Positions 34,228 to 42,189 of a stretch of DNA of 64,000 nt are shown here, in pieces. The notes beneath the pieces were generated by a model that was not told the DNA's origin, searched no databases, and saw only the letters and a list, made by a program, of their open reading frames with translations. Both the position numbers and the translations under genes were made by a program. Every line of letters starts with the position of its first letter. Position 1 is the first letter of the stretch. The DNA comes from Xinfangfangia pollutisoli (GTDB lineage Bacteria > Pseudomonadota > Alphaproteobacteria > Rhodobacterales > Rhodobacteraceae): the NCBI RefSeq assembly GCF_020179405.1, contig NZ_JAICBZ010000005.1, forward strand, positions 30,615 through 94,614, written 5' to 3'.

Positions 34228-36354
34228 TCAGCGCAGGTCGGCGGTGCGCATCAAGGGCGTGATCAGCCGCACATTCACCCGCCGGTTGGCGCGTTCATCC
34301 GACAGCGACTCGATCTTCAGCTCCGATTCGCCATAGCCCTGCACGACCAGGTTTTCCGGCGGAATGTCGAAATACTCGGTCAGCGCCTTGGCCAGCGACT
34401 CCGCCCGGCGATCGGACAGAAGCAGGTTCGACGAGGCCGAGCCCACGGCATCGGTATGGCCTTCGATCAGGAAGACATGGCTCGGGTTCTGCGCCAGCAA
34501 CTGGCCCATCAGCCGGCCCAGATCGGCCAGCTTGCGCGCCTCGCTGGACCGGATCACCGCCGAGCCGGTGTCGAAGGTGATCGTATCCACCTCGACGGTC
34601 GCGGCCAGCGCCCGCACCTCGCGGATGTCGCGGATCTGGCGCAGGCTGAACTTGCGGCCCAGATTCTCGGCCTCAAGTGCCGCCATCTCGGCCTTCAGCG
34701 CCGCATCATTGTCCGAGGTCGAGATCGTCACCGCATCCGCGCGCGGCCGCGGCAATTCGCTGATGATGATCGGCTCTTCGGGCGCCAGATCGTTGATGAG
34801 AACCGTCTCGATGCCGCTGCGGTCAAAGACCGACCGGCGCAGCACCCGGCCCGAGGCATCGCGCACCGTCACCACCTGGCTGCCATCCTCGCGCTGCACG
34901 ACGGTGCGGGTCGAGCCGTCGCCATAGGTTTCCGTCCGGGTCGAGACGCCGGGCTGGCGCAGGATCGCATCATCGTCCTTGTAGACGGTATAGCTGCCAT
35001 CGGGGTTCTGCACGATGACCCGGTCGCCGGTGTTTTCAACGACCTGCTTCTGGTCCTTCTTGCCTTCGTTGATCACCGCGCCCACGACCAGCGCGCCCAG
35101 GGCCAGCAGACCGACCTTTTCCAGATCCGACAGCTTGTCCTTCTTCTTGCCATCCTCGGCCTTGACCGGGGCGGCGGCGAATTCCTCGTCCGAGCGGCGG
35201 GAATTGTCTTCCGACACGACTTCGCTGGTCACCGAGACCGGCTCGTCGGCCTTGCGCACCGGCGGCGCGGCAGGGTCGGCGGCAGGGTCGGTCGCGGCGG
35301 CTTCGCCTTCGGGGGCGACAGGCGCGATGCCGGCCGCGGCCGCCGCGGCGGCAGCCAGGCCTTCCAGCGCGACGCCGGATTCGCCGTCGGTCGACGAGGG
35401 CAGCGCCAGGATTTCCGCCAGCCCCTCGGCCGCGGTTTCCGGCACGACCGGCACATCGACCGGCTCGGTCACCTTGGCCTCGGCCGCGGCCTTGGCGTCG
35501 GCTTCCGCCGCAGCCTGATCTTCCGCAGCCTTCGCGGCATCTTCTTCAGCCGCCTTCGCGGCTTCCGCAGCCTTGGCTTCCGCCGCGGCCTGATCCTCGG
35601 CCGCCTTCGCCGCTTCCGCAGCCTTGGTCTCCGCCGCAGCCTGATCCTCAGCCGCCTTCGCCGCTTCCGCAGCCTTGGCCTCCGCCGCGGCCTGATCCTC
35701 GGCCGCCTTCGCGGCTTCTGCAGCCTTGGCCTCTGCCGCAGCCTGATCCTCAGCCGCCTTCGCCGCTTCCGCCGCCTTGGCCTCCGCCGCGGCCTGCTCT
35801 TCGGCCGCCTTCGCCGCTTCCGCAGCCTGATCTTCCGCGGCCTTCGCGGCCTCGGCCGCCTTGGCCTCGGCTGCGGCCTGTTCTTCGGCGGCCTTCGCGG
35901 CCTGGGCGGCGGCTTCCTCTTCCGCGGCCTTCACGGCGGCGGCGGCCTTTTCGTCGGCGGCCTTGGCTTCGGCTTCGGCCTGCTCTTCGGCCGCGCGGGC
36001 GGCCTCATCGGCCTGTTTCGCGGCCTCGGCCGCCTGCTTCTCGGCCTCGGCTGCCTGTTTCTCGGCCGCCTTCACCGCCTCTTCGGCGCGCTGCTCGGCT
36101 TCCTTCGCGGTCTTCTCGGCCTCTTCTTCGGCCGCCTTCACCGCGTCTTCCGCCTTCTTCTGGTCTTCCTTGCCCGGATCCTTGCCGAATTCGGCCGGAT
36201 CGCAGGGCTTTTCAGCCGTCGGGCTGCACAGGATCGTGCCATCCTCGGCCAGGATCGAGCCATCTTCGGCAACCGTCTGCGCCCTGGCGGGCAGGGTCGA
36301 GAAGGAAGACAGGGCCATCGACAGGGCCGTGGTGCAGGTCAGAAGCTTGCGCAT
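34228..36354 (-). CDS. OmpA-family protein with long alanine-rich repeat region
   Basis: A 708-residue envelope protein. A signal peptide (cleavage after LPARA) and a short Cys-containing region come first. An Ala/Glu/Lys helical region follows (about residues 64-297) with 17-residue repeats EDQAAAEAKAAEAAKAA. Next is a hydrophobic segment VGLLALGALVVGAVINEG (about residues 420-440), then a beta-rich part. The C-terminal OmpA domain has IEGHTDAVGSASSNLLLSDR and SDERANRRVNVRLI for peptidoglycan binding. The repeat helix could span the periplasm. ATG at 36354 is chosen for the signal peptide. No partner gene is evident; it stands between the two halves of the Mo-maturation genes. Confidence 0.9.
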   Translation of the reverse strand: MRKLLTCTTALSMALSSFSTLPARAQTVAEDGSILAEDGTILCSPTAEKPCDPAEFGKDPGKEDQKKAEDAVKAAEEEAEKTAKEAEQRAEEAVKAAEKQAAEAEKQAAEAAKQADEAARAAEEQAEAEAKAADEKAAAAVKAAEEEAAAQAAKAAEEQAAAEAKAAEAAKAAEDQAAEAAKAAEEQAAAEAKAAEAAKAAEDQAAAEAKAAEAAKAAEDQAAAEAKAAEAAKAAEDQAAAETKAAEAAKAAEDQAAAEAKAAEAAKAAEEDAAKAAEDQAAAEADAKAAAEAKVTEPVDVPVVPETAAEGLAEILALPSSTDGESGVALEGLAAAAAAAAGIAPVAPEGEAAATDPAADPAAPPVRKADEPVSVTSEVVSEDNSRRSDEEFAAAPVKAEDGKKKDKLSDLEKVGLLALGALVVGAVINEGKKDQKQVVENTGDRVIVQNPDGSYTVYKDDDAILRQPGVSTRTETYGDGSTRTVVQREDGSQVVTVRDASGRVLRRSVFDRSGIETVLINDLAPEEPIIISELPRPRADAVTISTSDNDAALKAEMAALEAENLGRKFSLRQIRDIREVRALAATVEVDTITFDTGSAVIRSSEARKLADLGRLMGQLLAQNPSHVFLIEGHTDAVGSASSNLLLSDRRAESLAKALTEYFDIPPENLVVQGYGESELKIESLSDERANRRVNVRLITPLMRTADLR
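35464..35886. repeat. Tandem 51-bp coding repeats in the OmpA-family gene
   Basis: Six near-identical 17-codon units plus shortened ones (11 and 8 codons) encode the Ala-rich helix (residues about 157-297). Unit changes such as EAKAA to ETKAA and EEQ to EDQ show recent duplication. Copy number is likely to differ between strains through slippage or recombination. Confidence 0.85.
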
Positions 36355-36511
36355 CGTTAATCCTTCGTCTCGGGGGCAACCGACCTGGATGCGGCGCCCG
36401 GAATCTGCGTCATCAGCCCGTCCGAGATAGGCCCGGAAGGCGCCGCTATGCGATATCAACGCCTAAACTTCCGGCGGGTTCCGGCCGATGCGGCCCGCGC
36501 GAGGCGCCATT

Positions 36512-37774
36512 TTAGCGGGACAGCGCCGCCAGCAGCCGCGCCTTCTCGCCCGCGTCGCCGGCATCACTGATCGCCTGGCCCAGCGCCTCAAGCGAGGCGA
36601 TGGAATGGCCGGCGCGGAAACAGTCGACATGCGGCAGCAGCGCCCGGATCCCGGCGGCCTTGGGCGCGAATCCGGTCCAGCGCAGAAGCGGGTTCACCCA
36701 GATCAGCCGCCGGCACGAGAGCTGCAGCCTTTGCGCCTCATGCGCCAGAAGCCCGGCATCGTCGCGGTCAAGCCCGTCGGTGATCAGAAGAACCACCGCC
36801 CCCTGCCCCAGCACACGCCGCGACCAGTCGCGGTTGAACGCATGCAGCGCCGCCCCGATCCTGGTGCCGCCCGACCAGTCCTGCGCCTCGGCCCCGGCGG
36901 CTTTCAGCGCCTGATCGACATCGCGGGCGCGCAGGTGGCGAGTGATGTTGGTCAGGCGGGTGCCGAAAGTGAAGGCATGGACGCGCGCCCAGCCCTGGCC
37001 TTTGCGGTTCGCCACGGCGTGGACGAAATGCAGCACCATCCGGCTGTAATCGGCCATCGAGCCGGAAATGTCGCACAGGACGACCAGATTGGGCCAGCGC
37101 GCGCGCGGCGCCTTGCGGGCAATGGCGGCGATTTCGCCGCCGCGACGCAGGCTGTCGCGCAGGGTGCGGCGCAGATCGGGCTGCGCGCCGTGGAGGGCGG
37201 GCTTGCTGCGCCTTGTGCGCAGCGGCTGGACCGGCAGCGACAGACGGGCAAGCATGCGCTTGGCCGCGGCAATTTCCTCCCCCGACATCTGTTCGAAATC
37301 CAGGGTCTTCAGCCGTTCCTCGGCCGAGGCGGTGAAGCGGGCATCGACCTCGATCTCGGCATCGGGGTCGTCTTCTTCATCCTGCGCCTTCGGCCCGGGT
37401 CGCGGCGCATCGGCCAGCAGCGCCTCGGCCGCGCGCTTTTCGGCCGCTGCGGCGGCGCGGTCCTCCTGCACGCCGCGGATCTGCGGCAGCATCAGGCTCA
37501 TCATATGTTCCAGATAGCGCGGGTCGCGCCAGAACAGCCGGAAGACCTGGGCAAAGACCATGCGTTCCTCGGGGCGCGAGACGAAGACCGCCTGCAGCGT
37601 GTGGTAGAAATCGTCGCGCCGGGTGAAGCCTGCCGCTTCCACCGCGCGCACGCCGTCCAGCACCCGGCCGGGCCCGACCGGCAGGCCGGCGCGGCGCAGG
37701 GCACGGGCGAAATGGGCGATGTTCTCGGCCAGTTTGCCGTCTTCGGGAAGGAGGAGGTCTGGGTGATCGGCCAT
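36512..37774 (-). CDS. VWA domain protein, CoxE-like
   Basis: A 420-residue CoxE-family protein. The C-terminal von Willebrand A domain has the metal site DISGSMADYS (DxSxS), then SGGTRIGAAL and LITDGLDRDD. The N-terminal part (ENIAHFARALRRAGLPVGPG) is the CoxE signature and an acidic linker lies near residue 150. In Oligotropha CoxE works with the ATPase CoxD to insert copper/sulfur into CO dehydrogenase. The ATG at 37774 is chosen by family start MADHPDLLL. Lies downstream of the CoxD-like gene on the same strand. Confidence 0.9.
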   Translation of the reverse strand: MADHPDLLLPEDGKLAENIAHFARALRRAGLPVGPGRVLDGVRAVEAAGFTRRDDFYHTLQAVFVSRPEERMVFAQVFRLFWRDPRYLEHMMSLMLPQIRGVQEDRAAAAAEKRAAEALLADAPRPGPKAQDEEDDPDAEIEVDARFTASAEERLKTLDFEQMSGEEIAAAKRMLARLSLPVQPLRTRRSKPALHGAQPDLRRTLRDSLRRGGEIAAIARKAPRARWPNLVVLCDISGSMADYSRMVLHFVHAVANRKGQGWARVHAFTFGTRLTNITRHLRARDVDQALKAAGAEAQDWSGGTRIGAALHAFNRDWSRRVLGQGAVVLLITDGLDRDDAGLLAHEAQRLQLSCRRLIWVNPLLRWTGFAPKAAGIRALLPHVDCFRAGHSIASLEALGQAISDAGDAGEKARLLAALSR

Positions 37775-37791
37775 GGCGCTTGCGGCGGATC

Positions 37792-37844
37792 CCGGGGGTT
37801 TCACACCCCCGGACCCCCGTGGGATATTTCTGCAGAGAGGAAGG
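37792..37844 (+). terminator. Terminator module pointing against the surrounding genes
   Basis: Hairpin CCGGGGGT...ACCCCCGG (37792-37812) followed by ACCCCCGTGGGATATTTCT and GCAGAGAGGAAGG. It belongs to the repeat family at 14.05, 51.7 and 58.4 kb. Here it reads on the plus strand while both neighbours are on the minus strand, so it could stop antisense transcription rather than the operon. Confidence 0.55.
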
Positions 37845-37865
37845 CAGCAGGGAGAGGGGCGGACA

Positions 37866-38777
37866 TCATGCCGGGGTGAGATCCTTCTTCATCTCGTCGA
37901 GCAGGCGTTTGGCCTCCGAGCCCTGGATCTTCTGGATATCGTCTTGATATTTCAAGATCGCGCCCAGCGTATCGGCGATGACTTCGGGCGACAGGCTGAT
38001 CACGTCCAGCGCCAGAAGGCATTTCGCCCAGTCGATGGTTTCGGCGACGCCGGGCTTCTTGAACAGGTCCTCCTGGCGCAGCTTCTGCACGAAGCCCACA
38101 ATTTCGCGGCTGAGCGCCTCTTGCGCCTCGGGGGCGCGGGCGCGCAGGATGTCAAGCTCGCGCGCGAAGCCGGGGTAATCGACCCAGTGGTAGAGGCAGC
38201 GGCGTTTCAGCGCGTCATGCACTTCGCGGGTGCGGTTCGAGGTCAGGATCACGATCGGCGGCTCGGGCGCGCGGATCGTGCCCAGTTCAGGGATGGTGAC
38301 CTGGAAGTCGGACAGGGCTTCCAGAAGGAAGGCTTCGAAAGGCTCATCGGTTCGGTCGACCTCGTCGATCAAGAGGACCGGCGGGCCTTCGACCTGGGGG
38401 CGCATCGCTTCCAGAAGCGGGCGGGCGATCAGATAGTCTTCCGAGAAGAGTTCGGATTTCAGCAGATTGCGGTCGGCGCCGCCTTCGGCTTCGGCGGCGC
38501 GGATGGCGACCATCTGGGCGGCAAAGTTCCATTCCGCCACGGCCGAGGCGGCATCGAGCCCCTCGTAGCATTGCAGGCGGATCAGGCGGCGGCCCAAAGC
38601 GGCGGCCAGCGTCTTGGCGATTTCGGTCTTGCCGGTGCCGGCCTCGCCTTCCAGAAACAGCGGTCGGCCCAGTTTCAGCGCCAGGAAGACCACCGTCGCC
38701 AGCGCGCGCGCGGCGATATAGCCCTGCCCCGCCAGCAGCGTTTCGGTGGCGTCGATCGTGTCAGGCAGGGCGGTCAT
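37866..38777 (-). CDS. MoxR-type AAA+ ATPase, CoxD-like
   Basis: A 303-residue ATPase. Walker A GEAGTGKTE has K50, Walker B is VLLIDEVDR, and the sensor-1 Asn and arginine region are in VILTSNRTREVHDALKRRC. The C-terminal AAA lid follows. With the VWA protein next to it this forms the CoxD-CoxE pair of chaperone-like factors for molybdenum hydroxylase or related metalloenzyme maturation. ATG at 38777. A repeat module separates the two genes. Confidence 0.92.
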   Translation of the reverse strand: MTALPDTIDATETLLAGQGYIAARALATVVFLALKLGRPLFLEGEAGTGKTEIAKTLAAALGRRLIRLQCYEGLDAASAVAEWNFAAQMVAIRAAEAEGGADRNLLKSELFSEDYLIARPLLEAMRPQVEGPPVLLIDEVDRTDEPFEAFLLEALSDFQVTIPELGTIRAPEPPIVILTSNRTREVHDALKRRCLYHWVDYPGFARELDILRARAPEAQEALSREIVGFVQKLRQEDLFKKPGVAETIDWAKCLLALDVISLSPEVIADTLGAILKYQDDIQKIQGSEAKRLLDEMKKDLTPA

Positions 38778-38893
38778 TCTTGGGCGGTCATGGCTGGGTC
38801 CTCCGTCGGCGATGCTGGGGCGGCGGGGCGGCGGGGTCAAGGCGGGACAGGCGGCTTTGCGACCAAGGTGCAAGGCGTCAGGGCGTCGGGGCG

Positions 38894-39772
38894 TCAGGGC
38901 GTCTGGGCCAGCCATTGGCGGAACGAGGCCAGGGGCGCGCGTTCGGGCCGCGCCTCGGGCCAGACCAGGTAATAGGCGCCCAGCGCCCGGACCGGGGGCC
39001 CATAGGCCGGGATCAGCCGGCCCGCGGCCAGATCGGCCTGGATCAGGAAGGTCGGCAGCAGGGCCAGCCCCAGGCCATGGATCGCGGCCTGGGCCATGGT
39101 GGCGTATTGGTCGAACAGCATCGCGGGCGGGCGCAGGCCCGGCTGGCCGTGATGGGCAAGCCAGCGGCCCCAATCGCCGGTGCGGCTGTCCAGTTGCAAG
39201 AGCGGATGGTCCAGGATCGCCTCGGCCCGCGGCAAGGGCGCGGCAAGAAAGCGCGGCGCGGCGACAGCGATGATGTCTTCGTCCATGAGTTTCAGGAATG
39301 ATACGCCGGGCCAATCCTGCCGTCCGTAATGAATGGCGGCGTCGAATTGGGTTTCGGCGAAGTCGAAGGGGCGCAGGCGGGTCGACAGGTTCACCGTGAC
39401 TTCCGGATGGGCCTGGGCAAAACGCGCAAGCCGCGGGGCCAGCCAATGCATGCCAAAGGCGGGCAGGATCGCTAGGTTCAGCGCCCCGCCCTGGGGGTTC
39501 GCCCGCAGGGTCAGCGAGGCATCCGTGATCATTTTCAGCGCCTTGCGCGCCTCGGCCACGAAATCCCGTGCAGCCGGGGTCAGGGTCAGCCGCCGGGCGT
39601 CGCGGGTGAAAAGCGGGATGCCCAGCTGCGCCTCAAGCACTTGCAGCTGGCGCGACACCGCGCCCTGGGTCAGCGCCAGCTCCTCGGCCGCGGCCGAGGC
39701 GGTGCCCAGACGGTCCAGCGCCTCCAGCGCCAGCAAGGACGGCAGCGTGGGCAGGTAGCGGCGCGGGATCAT
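38894..39772 (-). CDS. LysR-family regulator, probable regulator of gcdH
   Basis: A 292-residue LysR protein. The N-terminal helix-turn-helix is in ALDRLGTASAAAEELALTQG with AVSRQLQVLEAQLGIPLF next. The ligand domain follows (ALNLAILPAFGMHWLAP, YGRQDWPGVSFL). The ATG at 39772 is preceded by GAGGAAA; an ATG at 39787 would add five residues. It is divergent from glutaryl-CoA dehydrogenase, as GcdR-type regulators are, so control of lysine/glutarate breakdown is likely. Confidence 0.9.
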   Translation of the reverse strand: MIPRRYLPTLPSLLALEALDRLGTASAAAEELALTQGAVSRQLQVLEAQLGIPLFTRDARRLTLTPAARDFVAEARKALKMITDASLTLRANPQGGALNLAILPAFGMHWLAPRLARFAQAHPEVTVNLSTRLRPFDFAETQFDAAIHYGRQDWPGVSFLKLMDEDIIAVAAPRFLAAPLPRAEAILDHPLLQLDSRTGDWGRWLAHHGQPGLRPPAMLFDQYATMAQAAIHGLGLALLPTFLIQADLAAGRLIPAYGPPVRALGAYYLVWPEARPERAPLASFRQWLAQTP

Positions 39773-39787
39773 ATGAGGTTTCCTCAT
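39773..39787. promoter_or_regulatory. Inverted repeat at the LysR start
   Basis: ATGAGG-TTT-CCTCAT, a perfect six-base inverted repeat, lies right before the LysR start codon in the 92-base divergent gap to gcdH. It is a candidate autoregulatory site or RNA hairpin that would cover the ribosome binding site. Confidence 0.4.
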
Positions 39788-39864
39788 GAACCTGTGACAG
39801 AGTTTCGATAGCTTTTTCGCCCGCCTTCGGGCAAGTCTTAAGAAAGCCCGCGCAGGAGAATGCC

Positions 39865-41085
39865 ATGACCGATCGCCCGAAGCTGAAGCCCAAGGATGCG
39901 CCCGATCTGGGCCGGTTCGATTGGGAAGACCCGTTCCGGCTGGACGATCAGCTGACCGAAGAGGAACGCATGCTGCGCGACGGCGCCCGCGCCTATGCGC
40001 AGGAAAAGCTGCAATCGCGGGTGATTGCGGCCTTCCGCGAGGAACAGACCGACCCCTCGATCTTCCGCGAAATGGGCGAGATGGGGCTTCTGGGCGTGAC
40101 CGTGCCGGAAGAATATGGCGGGCTGGGTGCCAGCTATGTGGCCTATGGGCTGGTGGCGCGCGAAGTGGAACGCGTCGACAGCGGCTATCGCAGCATGATG
40201 TCGGTGCAGTCCAGCCTGGTCATGTATCCGATCTATGCCTATGGCAGCGAAGAGCAGCGCAGGAAATACCTGCCGAAACTCGCCTCGGGCGAATGGATCG
40301 GCTGTTTCGGCCTGACCGAGCCCGATGCCGGCAGCGACCCGGCCGGGATGAAGACCGTCGCGAAGAAGACGGCGGGCGGCTATGTGCTGTCGGGATCGAA
40401 GATGTGGATTTCCAACGCGCCCATCGCCGATGTCTTCGTGGTCTGGGCGAAGTCCGAAGCGCATGGCGGCAAGATTCGCGGTTTCGTGCTTGATAAGGGC
40501 ACGAAAGGTCTCACGGCACCGAAGGTGGGGGGCAAGCTCTCTCTCCGCGCCTCGGTGACCGGCGAGATCGTTCTCGACAATGTGGAAGTGGGCGAAGAGG
40601 CGCTTCTGCCGCATGTCGAGGGGCTGAAGGGCCCGTTCGGCTGCCTGAACCGGGCGCGGTATGGCATTGCCTGGGGCGTGATGGGGGCGGCCGAATTCTG
40701 CATGCAGGCCGCACGGCAATACGGGCTGGACCGCAAGCAGTTCGGCAAGCCGATTGCCGGCACGCAGCTGTTCCAGCTGAAGCTGGCGAATATGATGACC
40801 GAGATTTCGCTGGGCCTGCAGGCGTCGCTGCGCGTGGGCCGGCTGATGGACGAGGCCAATGCCGCGCCCGAAATGGTGTCGATCATCAAGCGCAACAATT
40901 GCGGCAAGGCCTTGGACATCGCCCGCTGGGCGCGCGACATGCATGGCGGCAACGGGATTTCCGAGGATTTCCAGGTGATCCGCCATATGGTGAACCTGGA
41001 AACGGTGAACACCTATGAAGGCACGCATGACGTGCATGCGCTGATCCTGGGCCGGTCGATCACCGGGCTGCAGGCGTTCTTCTAA
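39865..41085 (+). CDS. gcdH: Glutaryl-CoA dehydrogenase
   Basis: A 406-residue acyl-CoA dehydrogenase that oxidises and decarboxylates glutaryl-CoA to crotonyl-CoA in lysine/tryptophan breakdown. GcdH features are the N-terminal [30 protein letters not shown] (FAD site), the Arg in [14 protein letters not shown] and the catalytic Glu (about residue 385) in [16 protein letters not shown]. The ATG at 39865 follows GCAGGAGA. A divergent LysR gene is the probable regulator. Confidence 0.96.
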   Translation: MTDRPKLKPKDAPDLGRFDWEDPFRLDDQLTEEERMLRDGARAYAQEKLQSRVIAAFREEQTDPSIFREMGEMGLLGVTVPEEYGGLGASYVAYGLVAREVERVDSGYRSMMSVQSSLVMYPIYAYGSEEQRRKYLPKLASGEWIGCFGLTEPDAGSDPAGMKTVAKKTAGGYVLSGSKMWISNAPIADVFVVWAKSEAHGGKIRGFVLDKGTKGLTAPKVGGKLSLRASVTGEIVLDNVEVGEEALLPHVEGLKGPFGCLNRARYGIAWGVMGAAEFCMQAARQYGLDRKQFGKPIAGTQLFQLKLANMMTEISLGLQASLRVGRLMDEANAAPEMVSIIKRNNCGKALDIARWARDMHGGNGISEDFQVIRHMVNLETVNTYEGTHDVHALILGRSITGLQAFF

Positions 41086-41121
41086 GGCCCGGGCTTCCAA
41101 GCCCCGGGCGGGCGCGGCCGC

Positions 41122-42003
41122 TCAGGCCGCGTCGTCGCCCTCGTCATCATCCGCGCCATAGCCCGGATCGCCGGGCTTCAGCGGAATCGGCGCCAGCCGC
41201 GGGTCGATGCCGTGTTTCTTCAACAGCTGGCCGAACAGGCTGCGCGGGCGCGGGATCGCGCCCGGCTCGTGGCTGACGATCCGCCGCCGCATCCGGCGGC
41301 CATAGAAATGGATCGAGAAAGTCTCGTCGGTAATCACCTCGGACGAATCCCAGGCCGGACGCAGCAACAGCCGGCGGTCCTTGAACGCCACCGGGTACAG
41401 CGCCACCCGCGGCAGCGCATGCCTCACCTCGCCGGTGACCTGCAGGAAATGCGTGATCGCATGCGGCCCCCAGACGCCCCAGGGCTGGTCCGAGGCCGAA
41501 ACCGGCGTGCCCTCGGCCAGTTTCTGGCGCAGCTCGGCCTCATAGTCCGGGCCGTACCAGCTGGGGATCGACCAGGCATCGGCGGTGTGATCCAGCAGGA
41601 GACGCAGGGTTTCACTGTCTTTCGGCAGGCCCAGCACCCCGCCATTGACATGTTTCTTCGATTCCCAGCCGTAGAAATGCCCGTTCGCCGTGGTGAAGGG
41701 CTTTACGCAATAGGCATCGGTATCGGCCCAGATCGTGCGGTCGCATTTCGCCAGAAGGTGATAGCGGAACACATCGGAATGCAGCGCCGGCGAGCCGGTC
41801 TTGGCATGTTTCAGATAGCCCTGCTGGGGCAGGATCTCATTCGCATCAGCGATCTCGACGCCCGAGGGCACATTCTGCACCGGCTCGTAGGTGTAAAGCT
41901 TGGTGTGATGGCCGGCATGGACGAAAGAGACAAGGCAAAGCTGCTCCAGAAAGCTCAGCGGGCCGCCGATCCACAAGGCGGCAATCTGGTATTCGGGGGT
42001 CAT
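41122..42003 (-). CDS. DXD-motif glycosyltransferase-like protein
   Basis: A 293-residue protein. The sugar-nucleotide DXD motif is D94-T95-D96 in IWADTDAYCV. SPALHSDVFRYHLLA upstream is the region typical of Och1/GT32-like transferases. The C-terminus is acidic (ADDDEGDDAA). Convergent with gcdH and divergent from the glycosyltransferase array. Start ATG 42003 has no strong ribosome binding site. Acceptor and sugar unknown; cell-surface glycan is likely. Confidence 0.82.
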   Translation of the reverse strand: MTPEYQIAALWIGGPLSFLEQLCLVSFVHAGHHTKLYTYEPVQNVPSGVEIADANEILPQQGYLKHAKTGSPALHSDVFRYHLLAKCDRTIWADTDAYCVKPFTTANGHFYGWESKKHVNGGVLGLPKDSETLRLLLDHTADAWSIPSWYGPDYEAELRQKLAEGTPVSASDQPWGVWGPHAITHFLQVTGEVRHALPRVALYPVAFKDRRLLLRPAWDSSEVITDETFSIHFYGRRMRRRIVSHEPGAIPRPRSLFGQLLKKHGIDPRLAPIPLKPGDPGYGADDDEGDDAA

Positions 42004-42189
42004 GAGGATGCGGCCGCCTTGTTTCTGTTGCCCGGAGAATGCCGCAGCAGATGCGGGCGCGAAAGCGGAAAATGCCGGAAAATCGGGCCGATTGCAGCGC
42101 TGCAGCGCGCCAAGCCCCTGTGACGGCGGCCCGGGAAATGCTAGGAAGGGGCCAGAGGCGGCCCAAGACCGCCGGCAGATCCCAGGCCC

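Noticed and set aside
35464..35886. Alanine-rich repeats as a CRISPR-like or non-coding array
   Set aside because: Units are multiples of three, keep the reading frame and lie inside a protein with signal peptide and OmpA domain.
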